This document shows positions 37,215 through 46,214 of a stretch of 64,000 nt of DNA, in pieces. Numbering within the stretch: position 1 is the first letter of the stretch; each line of letters starts with the position of its first letter. The DNA is from DASVXQ01 sp036392615. GTDB lineage: Bacteria; Actinomycetota; CALGFH01. The translations under genes and the position numbers were made by a program. Below the pieces are notes generated by a model. The model saw only the letters and a list, made by a program, of their open reading frames with translations. It did not search any database and was not told where the DNA came from. The DNA lies in assembly GCA_036392615.1 (NCBI GenBank), contig DASVXQ010000611.1, forward strand, positions 1 through 64,000, read 5' to 3'.

Positions 37215-37616
37215 CTAATGCGTGCCGCGGACCATGTGCCGCACAGCCTGGTCGATGCCCTGGCCACCTTCGACGTCCTCGAGATACAGCCGGCCCCAGG
37301 CGATCAGGTCGTCGCGGATCCCGAAGATGGTGACGCCCCGCATGTCAAGGCGTGTCCCATCCGTGCGGGTGCCGTGCCAGTGCCACTCCGCCCACCCGGT
37401 GTCGCCCTGGTGGGCGGAGCGGAGCAGCTCGGCCTGGAAGTCGGGCACGCCGGCGAACACCTCAGCCCAGTTTCGGCGTACCTGCTCGCTCCCCACGAAC
37501 GCCCGGTCGGGATGCACCGGCTGCTCGCTGCGGTACTGCGCGTCAAAGCAGGCCACGAAGGCGTCCAGGTCGTGGCCGTTCTGAGCGTCGCGGAGTCGCT
37601 CGAGTATCTCGGTCAC
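37215..37616 (-). CDS. SnoaL/NTF2-like protein
   Basis: 133 residues from the GTG at 37616 with GGGAGGCGAG before it. The opening LRDAQNGHDLDAFVACFDAQY and the later GWAEWHWHGTRTDG and RGVTIFGIRDDLIAWGRLYLE fit the cone-shaped NTF2-like fold (SnoaL-like polyketide cyclase group). Such proteins bind small hydrophobic molecules or act as isomerases; the substrate is unknown. It follows the peroxidase on the other side with a gap of about 80 bases. Confidence 0.85.
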   Translation of the reverse strand: MTEILERLRDAQNGHDLDAFVACFDAQYRSEQPVHPDRAFVGSEQVRRNWAEVFAGVPDFQAELLRSAHQGDTGWAEWHWHGTRTDGTRLDMRGVTIFGIRDDLIAWGRLYLEDVEGGQGIDQAVRHMVRGTH

Positions 37617-37697
37617 CCAAGCTCGCCTCCCGGAACGGGTTCAGGCTCGCCCTGCCCGACGATCGGTGCCGCGGAGACCAAGGCGAGATCGGGCAGC

Positions 37698-39191
37698 TCA
37701 TGGGATGGTCGCCACGGCGCCGGCGGCACGGAGCAGGTCGACCATCGTGAACGAGCCGGCCGATCCGTAGGTGGGTGTCCAGTCGGGATCCTGGCGCAGG
37801 TAGGACTGCCGGTCGCCCCCGATGAGCCCGACGATGACCTCGGCGACAATGCGACCACCGACGGGGCCGAGGTGCTCACCGTCGGCGGTCACTTCCGCCT
37901 CGCGCAAGACGTAGAACCACAACGGCGTGCGCTTGTGGAGCTGGAACGGCCGCAGGTCCTCCAGGTCGGCGGCTGCCAGCACAGGTAGTTGCATGGCCTG
38001 GGCCACCCGCTGGCCCGATGGGACCTCCATCGTCAGGTTGCGCAGCAGGTTGCGGGTGGCCAGCGATGTCGGCTCGCCCTCGGGTTGGCCCATGAGGTTG
38101 AACAGGACTGTCGAAAGCTTGGTGTCGATCTTCTTGTTGGGCCGCACCCGACCATCAGCGAAGTCGAAGAAGGTCTGCCAGTCGATGAACCGTCGGGGTG
38201 CGCGCCGGCCGCCGCGCAGGTCGGCCGGGTCGTTGGGGTCGGCTGCGGCTGGGTCGAAAATGAGCGCGAAGAACTGCTGCGACGGGTCGCTGGCGCTGGT
38301 GCCGAAGTTGGCCCGGTAGCTGGGGCGCACCTGCGAGTGGCCGAATCGGTAGGCGGCGACCGAGAACTCGACCGGGATGAAGGGATCGTTGCGCCACCGG
38401 TAGTGCCTGGGGCCGTTCGCGAGCACGTCGTCGACCATCGCCTGGCCAACGGTCTTCGGCAGGAACTCATGGAGGACGAGCCACTGATAGTGCCAGCGCA
38501 CCACCCGCTGCGCCTCGGCGAAGATCTCCTGGGCGGTGTAGCCAGGCCCAAGGTCGGCCTTGACGTCGGCGACCGCCCGGTTGTGGAAGCGCATGACGGC
38601 GAGGTGGAGCTGGGAGACGATGAGGTTCTCGTCATTGCGAGGGTCGCCGGTCAAGGCGACCTGCTGGCTGTTGCGGGGCAGGTCGAGCCGGGTCGTGCCG
38701 TCGATCGACACGGCCGCCGACCCGGGGATCTCCTCGACCAGCAGCGAAGTCCGCCCGCCGTCGACGGTTTGGTCGTACAGCTGCGGTGAGGCACCGGGGC
38801 CGCCTCCGTAGACGCTGTCGAGGTCCAGGGCGGGGATGCGGAAGTTGCGGATCGACTCGGGGTCCTGGCGGCGAGCCAGGCTCGAGGTCGGGTCGAAGGT
38901 CATGTCATGGTCCAGGAACTGGCCCAGGAACGTGAACCCGGCCGTGATGGTCGGGTTGTTGGGGTTGTGCAGGCTCTTGGCCGGGTCGGTGATCAGGCCG
39001 ATGGGGTCGGACAGGTCGTCGCCGGGATCCATCGGGCCGCCGGCTGCGCCGAGCTCGGCGAGTGCGTCACGGATCAGCCTGGTGTCGGCCGCAAACGGTG
39101 GGAGCGTCGGGAACAAACGCCCGAACCGTCCCTGGTCATAGAAGACGGATCGAGGAGTCAGTTCGCCCAGATCTGCGTGGCCATGACGCAT
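37698..39191 (-). CDS. Animal-type haem peroxidase
   Basis: 497 residues. The ATG at 39191 follows GGGGAGG; the frame upstream of it is not coding. The distal His/Asp motif FLGQFLDHDMTFD, the calcium/peroxidase core RNDENLIVSQLHLAVMRFHN and the proximal His in AYRFGHSQVRPSY are all present, so it should bind haem and use hydrogen peroxide. No signal peptide is obvious. This type occurs scattered in bacteria, often for oxidative chemistry or defence. It diverges from the AAC(2')-like gene with about 170 bases between. Confidence 0.9.
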   Translation of the reverse strand: MRHGHADLGELTPRSVFYDQGRFGRLFPTLPPFAADTRLIRDALAELGAAGGPMDPGDDLSDPIGLITDPAKSLHNPNNPTITAGFTFLGQFLDHDMTFDPTSSLARRQDPESIRNFRIPALDLDSVYGGGPGASPQLYDQTVDGGRTSLLVEEIPGSAAVSIDGTTRLDLPRNSQQVALTGDPRNDENLIVSQLHLAVMRFHNRAVADVKADLGPGYTAQEIFAEAQRVVRWHYQWLVLHEFLPKTVGQAMVDDVLANGPRHYRWRNDPFIPVEFSVAAYRFGHSQVRPSYRANFGTSASDPSQQFFALIFDPAAADPNDPADLRGGRRAPRRFIDWQTFFDFADGRVRPNKKIDTKLSTVLFNLMGQPEGEPTSLATRNLLRNLTMEVPSGQRVAQAMQLPVLAAADLEDLRPFQLHKRTPLWFYVLREAEVTADGEHLGPVGGRIVAEVIVGLIGGDRQSYLRQDPDWTPTYGSAGSFTMVDLLRAAGAVATIP

Positions 39192-39359
39192 GCGAGACCT
39201 CCCCGTAGGTCGCGGATGTCGTTGATGGTGGCACAAGGAGGATCGGGTGCGCGCCAGCCTGGACTCGCATCGACGGTGTTTCCAACGACGTGGCGTCGGC
39301 TTGGCCGGCGAATTCGCGGGCTGGCCGCGCCGCCCGGCCGGCCGCGTAGACTCGTCTGG

Positions 39360-39929
39360 ATGAGCACCGACGAGGCCTCGACCGATCACCCCTGGCTGCG
39401 TCGCGTTCCGAGCGCCGCGCTCACACCATCGGAGATCCGGGCGATCCGCGAGCTGCTACGGGCGGCGTTCGGGTCCGGCGAGGAGGCGTTCACCGAGGAC
39501 GACTGGCAGCACGCAAGCGGGGGCCTGCACTTCCTGCTCGAGCTGGACGGCAAGATCCTCGCCCACGCGTCGGTCGTCGAACGCGAGCTGCACCTTGACG
39601 GGCGGCCGGTACGGGCCGGCTATGTCGAAGCCGTCGCGACGGACCCTGGCCGGCAGGGCAGGGGACTGGGCACCCGCGTGATGCGCGACGTCACGTCCTA
39701 CATCAAGGAGGGCTTCGAGCTCGGCGCCCTCGGCACCGGCAGCCACCATTTCTACGAGCGCCTCGGTTGGCTGAGGTGGCGAGGCCCCACATCCGTCCGC
39801 ACCGATGCAGGAACCCACCGGACGCCAGGCGAGGACGGCTACATCCTGATCCTGCCGACACCGTCTTCGCCCAGCCTCGATCTCACCGTCGCCATCAGCT
39901 GCGAGTGGCGCCCGGGTGCCGTCTGGTGA
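39360..39929 (+). CDS. aac(2'): Aminoglycoside 2'-N-acetyltransferase-like GNAT enzyme
   Basis: 189 residues. It aligns by eye over its whole length with mycobacterial AAC(2')-I: FTEDDWQHASGGLHFLL, VRAGYVEAVAT, the acetyl-CoA loop RQGRGLGTRVM, FELGALGTGS, then the tail WRGPTSV, RTPGEDG and CEWRPGAVW. It would transfer acetyl from acetyl-CoA to an amino group, possibly the 2'-amine of aminoglycosides. The chromosomal setting suggests an intrinsic gene with a native role not tied to drugs. Confidence 0.88.
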   Translation: MSTDEASTDHPWLRRVPSAALTPSEIRAIRELLRAAFGSGEEAFTEDDWQHASGGLHFLLELDGKILAHASVVERELHLDGRPVRAGYVEAVATDPGRQGRGLGTRVMRDVTSYIKEGFELGALGTGSHHFYERLGWLRWRGPTSVRTDAGTHRTPGEDGYILILPTPSSPSLDLTVAISCEWRPGAVW

Positions 39930-39969
39930 CGCTGGGTCACCGGCCCGATCACGCGAGCAGGCCGCACGT

Positions 39970-40427
39970 CCCCTGCGCACGACTTGGAGGACGTTGATGT
40001 TGGAGGGTCGCTTCCGGTCGACGCAGCGGGGCGGTTGGGCCCGTCCCAGCGCCAACTGGGGCGGCGTCGGACCACCGACTGCCTCGACCGAGGCATGCAC
40101 CGAGCGTGGGCCACACCAGTTGGTCCAGCGCCAGGTGATCCGATACACCCCGGTCGGGTCCACTGACCCCTCGGGCAGGTCGCCCTCCAGGACAAAGGGC
40201 CGCTGCCGCCCGACACCGACAGCGGCTGGCCAGCGTCGTCGCGGACGACGACCTGCAGCGCAGCACGCAGGTGGCAGGCGCTCAGCCGGGAGTCGAGCAA
40301 CTCCACGGTCAGCGGCCTGTCGGGGCGGTCGTTGGACGGGTAGGTGTCGGCCCGCTCGATCACCCGGTTGAGCTGACAGGGCGGCCGCCTGCTCGAACAG
40401 GTTGCGGAGCTGCTCCTCCACGCTCAT
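39970..40427 (-). pseudogene. Anti-sigma-type gene with frameshifts
   Basis: The start MSVEEQLRNLFEQAAAL is typical of genes encoded after SigE-like sigma factors. Later pieces in changing frames read PLTVELLDSRLSACHLRAALQVVV and FVLEGDLPEGSVDPTGVYRITWRWTNWC, then GGPTPPQLALGRAQPPRC. At least two frameshifts break it, and the membrane segment expected near the N-terminus is missing. Confidence 0.6.
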
Positions 40428-40638
40428 GTCCGCCCCTTGCGCAGATCGAGCGCTCCGGCTTCGACCGGCCACTCCAGCTCCGCCGCTGCCGGTCAGGAAG
40501 CCGGCGCACCGCCGCCCACAGCACCATCGCGTCCTCTCCCAGGTCTGGCTGGTAGCCCTCAGCCACATGCGTCCGCAGCGGGTGGCGGGCCTGCACCACC
40601 GCCCGGCGCAGCAGCGAACGGTGCCGGTTGATCAACAC
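40428..40638 (-). pseudogene. Sigma-70 (ECF/SigE type) fragment
   Basis: The sequence LINRHRSLLRRAVVQARHPL, DLGEDAMVLWAAVRRLPDRQR is the end of region 2 and the start of region 4 in actinobacterial SigE-like factors. Region 4 then breaks off into a few residues before the next start. The N-terminal region 2 is missing. With the neighbour it marks a lost sigma/anti-sigma pair. Confidence 0.6.
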
Positions 40639-40789
40639 GCGCCGGGCGTAGGCGCCCGGCTGCTTGCCACGCCCCAGCCGCGACCACTGCGCCGCTCACC
40701 CTGCCTCCCGCCAGCGCGGTCCATTCTCTTGACGCGCTGGCGGGCCAAGAGGTTGCACGACGGCGAGGCTCCTGACGGGCGTTTGACGG

Positions 40790-41647
40790 TCAGCTGCCGG
40801 TGCTCTGGTAGCGGCGCAGACCCAGGCGCCAGATCCCGAGCGCGACCCCGGCGACCACAAGCGCCATCAACGGGGAGGCGTAGGCCAGCAGCGGCGAGGG
40901 TGCCTGGTCCGCGCGACCGAGCAGGATGAGCGTCGGATAGTAATTGACGAACGCGAAGGGAAGGACCGTTGAGGTCAGGCGCAGAAACCACTTCCCGAAG
41001 ATGTGGGCGGGGAAGTGCTGGAAAAGTTCCTGGAGCTCCTCGGTGCCGAACAGGAACACCCGGGAGCGCACCGTCCAGAAGGCGAGGCTGCACAGGGCCA
41101 GGGTGATGCCGCCGAGCACGACCGCACCGCTGGTGAGCAGGATCACCAGCCACACCAGGCGTGACGGGGTCCAGGGCAGGCCGATCCTGGCGGCGGCGAC
41201 CGCAATGCCGGCCAGGCCCAGGCCGATGTGGGCAAGGTCTTTGTAGGCCAGCTCGCTGCCGGCGATCTGGAGGAGGGGTGGTGAGGGCCGCAGCAGCAGG
41301 GGGTCGAGGGTGCCCTCCTGGACGTAGTCCTGGATGAAGATGAACCGCCAGGTGAACAGCTGCTGCAACCCCAGGGCCGCCAGGAACGCGCAGTACAGGT
41401 AGACGATCTCCCAGATCGACCAGCCGCCGAGGCTGGTGAAGGTGCGCAGCAGCACGCCGAGCAACGCGAGCTCGACCAGGTTGATGACCACGATGCCCAG
41501 CGCCCACAGCAGGATGTCGGCGCGGTAGATGGCGCGGCTGCGCCAGCCGATCCGCACGAACAGCCACCAGTGGCGCAGCGCGCGCCGCAGCCCGATCCGC
41601 TGCTGCTGCGGCTGCCGGCTCCGGATTCGCTCCCGCAGTCTTCTCAC
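40790..41647 (-). CDS. ABC-2 family permease 2
   Basis: 285 residues from the GTG at 41647, which overlaps the stop of the other permease (GTGA). Six hydrophobic segments; FTWRFIFIQDYVQEGTLDPLLLRPSPP is typical of the ABC-2 exporters encoded next to NatA-like ATPases (DUF990 group). With the genes at 41644 and 42513 it forms a complete exporter of unknown substrate. Confidence 0.85.
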   Translation of the reverse strand: MRRLRERIRSRQPQQQRIGLRRALRHWWLFVRIGWRSRAIYRADILLWALGIVVINLVELALLGVLLRTFTSLGGWSIWEIVYLYCAFLAALGLQQLFTWRFIFIQDYVQEGTLDPLLLRPSPPLLQIAGSELAYKDLAHIGLGLAGIAVAAARIGLPWTPSRLVWLVILLTSGAVVLGGITLALCSLAFWTVRSRVFLFGTEELQELFQHFPAHIFGKWFLRLTSTVLPFAFVNYYPTLILLGRADQAPSPLLAYASPLMALVVAGVALGIWRLGLRRYQSTGS

Positions 41648-42516
41648 CCGCCCTGGATCACGAGGCGGCGGCGCACGCCCCGCCACGCCCCCGCGACGGC
41701 GAGGACCATCGCGGCGGTCCAGCCCAGTTGCTCGGCCAGCGCCCACGCCACGCCGCTGCCGTGGACGAACCCGACGTAGACCGACAGCGGCGTGAAGAAC
41801 ACGGTCCGAAACGGCAGGGCGTCCGCGACCGCCCGCAGCCAGGCCGGGTAGAACCACAGTGGGATCAACCAGCCCGAGAGGATCGTCATCACCCCGTGGT
41901 AGGCGGTGGCCACGCCTTCCACGCTGGTGGTCAGGATGACGACGATGCCGGCGAGGAAGTTGAGGCAGTGCAGGACGACGAAGCTCAGGCACAGGCTCAC
42001 CGCGAACGCGGCCCCGCCGGCGAGGTATCCGCCCGCTGGGGGAGCAAGCCCGAACGCCAGCCCGCCGATCAGCAGCGCCGGCGCGGTGATGGTGACAAGC
42101 AGTGCAAGCGACTCGCCGAGCCGGATCGAGAACAGCTGGTAGGGCAGAGAGATCGGTCGCAGCAGATCGCCGACCAGGGTCCCGAGGCGTATTCGCATGC
42201 CGAGGTAGAAGTGCGGTCCTTCCCACCAGGTGAGCAGCTCGCTGCTCAGGGCTGCGAGGATGGCGTAGGTGACCATCTGGCGGCGGCCGATCGGGAAGGC
42301 GTCCGGCGACTGGTGATACAGCACCCGCCAGACGGTTGCGATCGCGGCCATCTTGACGACGGTGTTCAGCAGGTGCATCCAGAACTCGCTGCGGTAGGCC
42401 AGCCGCACCTGCAGCCCCTGACGTGAGAAGGCCCGCAAGAGCGCGAGGTGATGCAGGGCCGAGCGCCAGGCCGCCCGCGCGGTCGTCGGGCGCCGCGCGC
42501 CGACCGCTGCGCTCAC
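41644..42516 (-). CDS. ABC-2 family permease 1
   Basis: 290 residues from the GTG at 42516, overlapping the ATPase stop. After a short soluble lead (QGLQVRLAYRSEFWMHLLNTVVKM) come six hydrophobic segments. LVGDLLRPISLPYQLFSIRLGE resembles the other permease, as is usual for these paired subunits. Part of a three-gene exporter operon with four-base overlaps. Confidence 0.85.
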   Translation of the reverse strand: MSAAVGARRPTTARAAWRSALHHLALLRAFSRQGLQVRLAYRSEFWMHLLNTVVKMAAIATVWRVLYHQSPDAFPIGRRQMVTYAILAALSSELLTWWEGPHFYLGMRIRLGTLVGDLLRPISLPYQLFSIRLGESLALLVTITAPALLIGGLAFGLAPPAGGYLAGGAAFAVSLCLSFVVLHCLNFLAGIVVILTTSVEGVATAYHGVMTILSGWLIPLWFYPAWLRAVADALPFRTVFFTPLSVYVGFVHGSGVAWALAEQLGWTAAMVLAVAGAWRGVRRRLVIQGG

Positions 42517-43520
42517 GGAACCGACGTCCGCTGCTCGTACAGCTCGCGCAGGATGTCCTCGATCTGCGGCTCCTGGATGCGGAAGTCCCGCACCGGGTAG
42601 CGCCGCATCAGGTAGGCGGTGACCTCGGTGACGGGAAGCTCGTCGCGGCGGAAGCGGATGCGCAGCTTGAGGCCGTCTGGCTCGTCGCGGGCCACCTCGC
42701 GGGCGCCCGGCACCGACAGCGGCCCACTCACCGGGGCGGCCAGCTCGACGAGGATGGTGCTGTCGGGCGCGTAGCGGGCGATGGTCTCCTCGATCGAGCC
42801 CTCGAACAGCAGCCTGCCGTGGTCGATGATGATCAGCCGGTCGCACAGCAGCTCGATGTCACGCAGGTCGTGGGTGGTCAGCAGGACCGTCACGCCGGTC
42901 AGGTCGCGCATCTGCTTCACGAACTGGCGGAGGCTGGCCTTGACCACCACGTCCAGGCCGATGGTCGGCTCATCCAACAGGAGCAGCCGCGGGCGGTGCA
43001 GGAACGCCGCGCCCAGGTCGGCGCGGACCCGCTGGCCCAAGCTGAGCTGGCGCACCGGCAGGTGGAGGAACTCGCCGAGGCCAAGCGTCTCAGTCAGCAG
43101 CGCCAGCGTCTCCTCGTAGCGCGGCCGCGGCACCTCGTAGATCTCGCGCAGCAGCTGGTAGGTCTCGACCACGGGCACGTCCCACCACAGCGTGGTCTTC
43201 TGGCCGAACACGGCGCCGAGCCGGCCGGCGAGCGCCACCCGCTGGCGAAAGGGGTCGAGGCCGGCGACGCGGACGACTCCCGAGGTGGGCACCAGGATCC
43301 CGCACAGGCACTTGATCGTGGTCGACTTGCCGGCGCCGTTGGGGCCGAGGTAGCCGACGATCTCGCCTTCGTTGATGGAGAAGCTGACCTGGCTGACGGC
43401 CTGGCGCAGCTCCCAGCCGGGCCGGAGCAGCCGTCGGAGGGCGGCGCCGGTGCCCGTCCCAGCGCTGCGCTGGCGCACCTTGAAGGTCTTGGTGAGGTCC
43501 TGGACGTCGATCAGGCTCAC
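42513..43520 (-). CDS. ABC exporter ATPase (NatA/DrrA-like)
   Basis: 335 residues. Walker A is GPNGAGKSTTIKCLCG, the signature is LSLGQRVRADLGAAFLH, Walker B is LLLLDEPTIGLD and the H-loop LLTTHDL. A C-terminal extension of about 90 residues (REVARDEPDGLKLRIRF, RYPVRDFRIQEPQIEDIL) is typical of exporter ATPases. It is first in the operon and powers export by the two ABC-2 permeases. Confidence 0.92.
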   Translation of the reverse strand: MSLIDVQDLTKTFKVRQRSAGTGTGAALRRLLRPGWELRQAVSQVSFSINEGEIVGYLGPNGAGKSTTIKCLCGILVPTSGVVRVAGLDPFRQRVALAGRLGAVFGQKTTLWWDVPVVETYQLLREIYEVPRPRYEETLALLTETLGLGEFLHLPVRQLSLGQRVRADLGAAFLHRPRLLLLDEPTIGLDVVVKASLRQFVKQMRDLTGVTVLLTTHDLRDIELLCDRLIIIDHGRLLFEGSIEETIARYAPDSTILVELAAPVSGPLSVPGAREVARDEPDGLKLRIRFRRDELPVTEVTAYLMRRYPVRDFRIQEPQIEDILRELYEQRTSVP

Positions 43521-43612
43521 AGCGGCGGCCCTTCGGCGAGGGAACGGCCACCATTAGAACTGATCGCCTGGTTGCCGAGGAAGCCCCGCCGGCTCGTCCG
43601 TGCGTGGGCCGC

Positions 43613-44041
43613 CTAGGACACGCTGACGGTTCCGTGCATGAACGAATGGATCGAGCAGTGGTACTTGATCGTCCCGGACTTGGCCAAGGTGGTCGAGAAG
43701 CTCTTGCCGGGGCTCAGGTTCCCGCTGTCGAACGACCCGTCGTCGGCGGTGACCGTATGGGTGGTGCTGTCGTCGTTGCTCCAGGTGACCTTTTGGCCCG
43801 TCTTCGCGTTGACCGTTGCCGGATGGAAGGCGAAGTTCTGGATCGTCGCCGCCGCGGAACCGCCCGAGCTGCCGCCGGCGGTCGTGGTCGCGGCTGCCGT
43901 CGTGGTGGGGGAACCGGACGGATTGTTGTTGCTGGAGCCGCCGCATCCCGCGGCGACCAGTGCGCCGACGGCCAGCAGCGCGAGCACGGCGAGCCACCGC
44001 CGCCCCGGGCGGGTGATCTCGGGGATCGTTACCAGACGCAT
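43613..44041 (-). CDS. Cupredoxin lipoprotein (plastocyanin-like)
   Basis: 142 residues, with GAGGAGG before the ATG. A lipoprotein signal ends in VAAGCGG, then a Ser/Thr/Gly linker and a cupredoxin fold. The copper ligands are visible: His in STTHTVT, and Cys-His-Met in KYHCSIHSFM. A blue-copper electron carrier or copper-binding protein on the outer face of the membrane. No redox partner is adjacent. Confidence 0.88.
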   Translation of the reverse strand: MRLVTIPEITRPGRRWLAVLALLAVGALVAAGCGGSSNNNPSGSPTTTAAATTTAGGSSGGSAAATIQNFAFHPATVNAKTGQKVTWSNDDSTTHTVTADDGSFDSGNLSPGKSFSTTLAKSGTIKYHCSIHSFMHGTVSVS

Positions 44042-44254
44042 GCGCGATGCGACCTCCTCATGAGCGATGCGGGCGGCGTCGCTCGCACTGGCACCACGTG
44101 GTCGGATTCAGGTTCCCGAGCGCCGCCGCCCTAATCCGGATCCGTCAGCACCGAAGGCATGGATCGCCGCTGCGCGAGGCGGTGCCTCGCTGCCGTGATC
44201 GGGAACATGGAAGGCAGCACTCCAGCGTGGGACGCGAGGAGACCGGGGGGACCG

Positions 44255-45190
44255 ATGGAGCGCGCAGCGCAGCCGAGCGACATTCCTGCCCGTGGGTGGC
44301 TGAACGTCGTCAAGCGGACGCAGAAGGAGATCAAGACCGACAACGTGACCCTGATCGCGGCCGGAGTGGCCTTCTACTCCATGCTGGCCATCTTCCCCGC
44401 GCTCATCGCGGTGGTGACGATCTACGGCCTGGTCGCCAACCCCGCCGACGTGGCGCGGCAGGTCGACTCGTTCGCGAAGAGCCTGCCGCCGGGCGCGGGG
44501 GACCTGCTCACCAACCAGCTCCAGAAGATTGTCAGCACCGGCCGGGGCAGCCTGTCGATCGCACTGGTGATCAGCATCGCGGGCGCCCTCTGGAGCGCTT
44601 CGGCCGGGGTCCAGGCGCTCATCAAGGGCCTCAATGTCGTCTATGACGAGCAGGAGAAACGCGGCTTCGTCAAGCTCCGGGGGCTGGCGCTGCTGCTGAC
44701 GTTCGGGGCGATCGTGGTGGTGCTCGGCGCGCTCGGCCTCATCGCCGTGCTTCCGGGGGTGCTGAACAAGATCGGCCTCGGGCGCGCCGGCGAGCTGGCC
44801 GTCTCCGTCGGGCGCTGGCCGGCGCTCATCCTGCTGGTCGCGGTCGGGCTCGCGGTGCTCTACCGCCTCGGTCCCGACCGGGCCACGCCACGGTGGCACT
44901 GGGTGAGCTGGGGCGCGCTGGCCGCGGTGGTGCTCTGGGTGGTGATCTCGGCCGGGTTCTCCTGGTACGTCAGCAACTTCGGCAAGTACAACCAGACGTA
45001 CGGCTCGCTCGGCGCGGTGATCGTCCTGCTGCTGTGGCTGTGGCTGACCGCGCTGGCTGCCCTCATCGGCGCCGAGCTGGACGCGGAGATCGAGCGGGAG
45101 GCGGTCAGGCAGACGAGCGGCCCGCGGCGGCCGGCCAGCCAGCGCGACACGGCGGTGGCGGACGCCTTCGAGGAGTTCCCGCGCCGGTAG
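44255..45190 (+). CDS. YihY/BrkB-family membrane protein
   Basis: 311 residues from the ATG at 44255 after GGGGGGACC. VKRTQKEIKTDNVTLIAAGVAFYSMLAIFPALIAVV is the family N-terminus, and LWLWLTALAALIGAELDAEIE the last helix. Six membrane segments. Often annotated as ribonuclease BN or virulence factor BrkB, though neither role is established. Normal length. It diverges from the cupredoxin gene. Confidence 0.88.
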   Translation: MERAAQPSDIPARGWLNVVKRTQKEIKTDNVTLIAAGVAFYSMLAIFPALIAVVTIYGLVANPADVARQVDSFAKSLPPGAGDLLTNQLQKIVSTGRGSLSIALVISIAGALWSASAGVQALIKGLNVVYDEQEKRGFVKLRGLALLLTFGAIVVVLGALGLIAVLPGVLNKIGLGRAGELAVSVGRWPALILLVAVGLAVLYRLGPDRATPRWHWVSWGALAAVVLWVVISAGFSWYVSNFGKYNQTYGSLGAVIVLLLWLWLTALAALIGAELDAEIEREAVRQTSGPRRPASQRDTAVADAFEEFPRR

Positions 45191-45253
45191 CCGCCGCCCA
45201 CGCCGGTCCGATCACTCGCCGTCGCTGGGCCGCTCCCACGGCCCCGGCGCGGT

Positions 45254-46087
45254 TCAGGTGGCCGGCACGAAGCCCGTCGTGGTGAAGTGGTCGGTCACCA
45301 GCCTGGCGCAGCGGGCGGGGCCTTCGAGCCAGGGCCCGTGGCCGCCCGGGACCTCGTGCAGGACCGCGCCGGGGATCTTGGCGATGGAGGGACGTGCCTG
45401 GGAGGGGCTGAGGAAGGGGTCCTCGGTGCCCCAGCAGAACATGGTGGGCGTGCGTATCCGGCGCAGCTCGGCGTCGGTCAGGACGCTCTCCGGCCGAGGC
45501 CGGCGGAAGCCGTCGATGGCGTGCATCAGCGAGTTCACCGTCCTGGCGTTGCCCTTGCGGCGGGCCGCGAAGCGCAGCAGGTCGAGCAGCTCGTCCGGCG
45601 CGGCCGCCGCGGCGGCGGGGCTCATGCCCTGGGCGAACAGCGTGCGGAACACCGGCCGCGTCGAGGGGGAGCGCAGCATGGCCTCGCCGAGCGCCGGGAC
45701 GGTCAGCAGCGACAGCGGCATCCGGACCGTCGCGCCCGGCAGCGCGACCGCCGGGTCGCCGATCGCGGCCAGCGACGCGATCCGTCCCGGGCGGGCGGCC
45801 GCGTACCAGAGCGCGAACATCCCGCCCAGCGAGTGGGCCACCACCGGGGCGTCGGGCAGGTCGAGGGCGTCGAAGAGGTCGTCCAGCAGGGCCAGGCTGT
45901 GGTCGCGCACTGCCCCGCGCCGGTAGGTCACCGGCCCGGACAGGCCGTGGCCCGGCAGCTCGACGAGCAGGGCGCGGTAGCCGGCGAGATGGGGGAGCCA
46001 CGGCGCCCACACGCCGGCGGCGAGACTCACGCCGTGCAGCAGCACCAGCGCTGGGCCGGCGCCCACGCTCAGCACCCGCAGGCGCAC
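45254..46087 (-). CDS. Alpha/beta hydrolase, N-terminus split off by a probable frameshift
   Basis: 277 residues from GTG 46087. Nucleophile motif VVAHSLGGMFA, an oxyanion region LLHGVSL, an acid in WGTEDPF and the His in GGHGPW are all in order. Another frame upstream reads MSTPAAGRPSSMELDHRIREAETGLFARHGLRPEESFLDL from ATG 46218, which is the usual lead of such hydrolases. That ATG overlaps the Rrf2 stop (ATGA). So a one-base shift near 46085 probably separates the lead from the body. The substrate is unknown. Confidence 0.8.
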   Translation of the reverse strand: MRLRVLSVGAGPALVLLHGVSLAAGVWAPWLPHLAGYRALLVELPGHGLSGPVTYRRGAVRDHSLALLDDLFDALDLPDAPVVAHSLGGMFALWYAAARPGRIASLAAIGDPAVALPGATVRMPLSLLTVPALGEAMLRSPSTRPVFRTLFAQGMSPAAAAAAPDELLDLLRFAARRKGNARTVNSLMHAIDGFRRPRPESVLTDAELRRIRTPTMFCWGTEDPFLSPSQARPSIAKIPGAVLHEVPGGHGPWLEGPARCARLVTDHFTTTGFVPAT

Positions 46088-46214
46088 CTTGGCCGAGGGA
46101 GGTCGAGGAACGACTCCTCGGGCCGCAAGCCGTGGCGGGCGAAGAGCCCCGTTTCGGCCTCCCGGATCCTGTGGTCGAGCTCCATGCTTGATGGCCTCCC
46201 TGCGGCTGGCGTGC

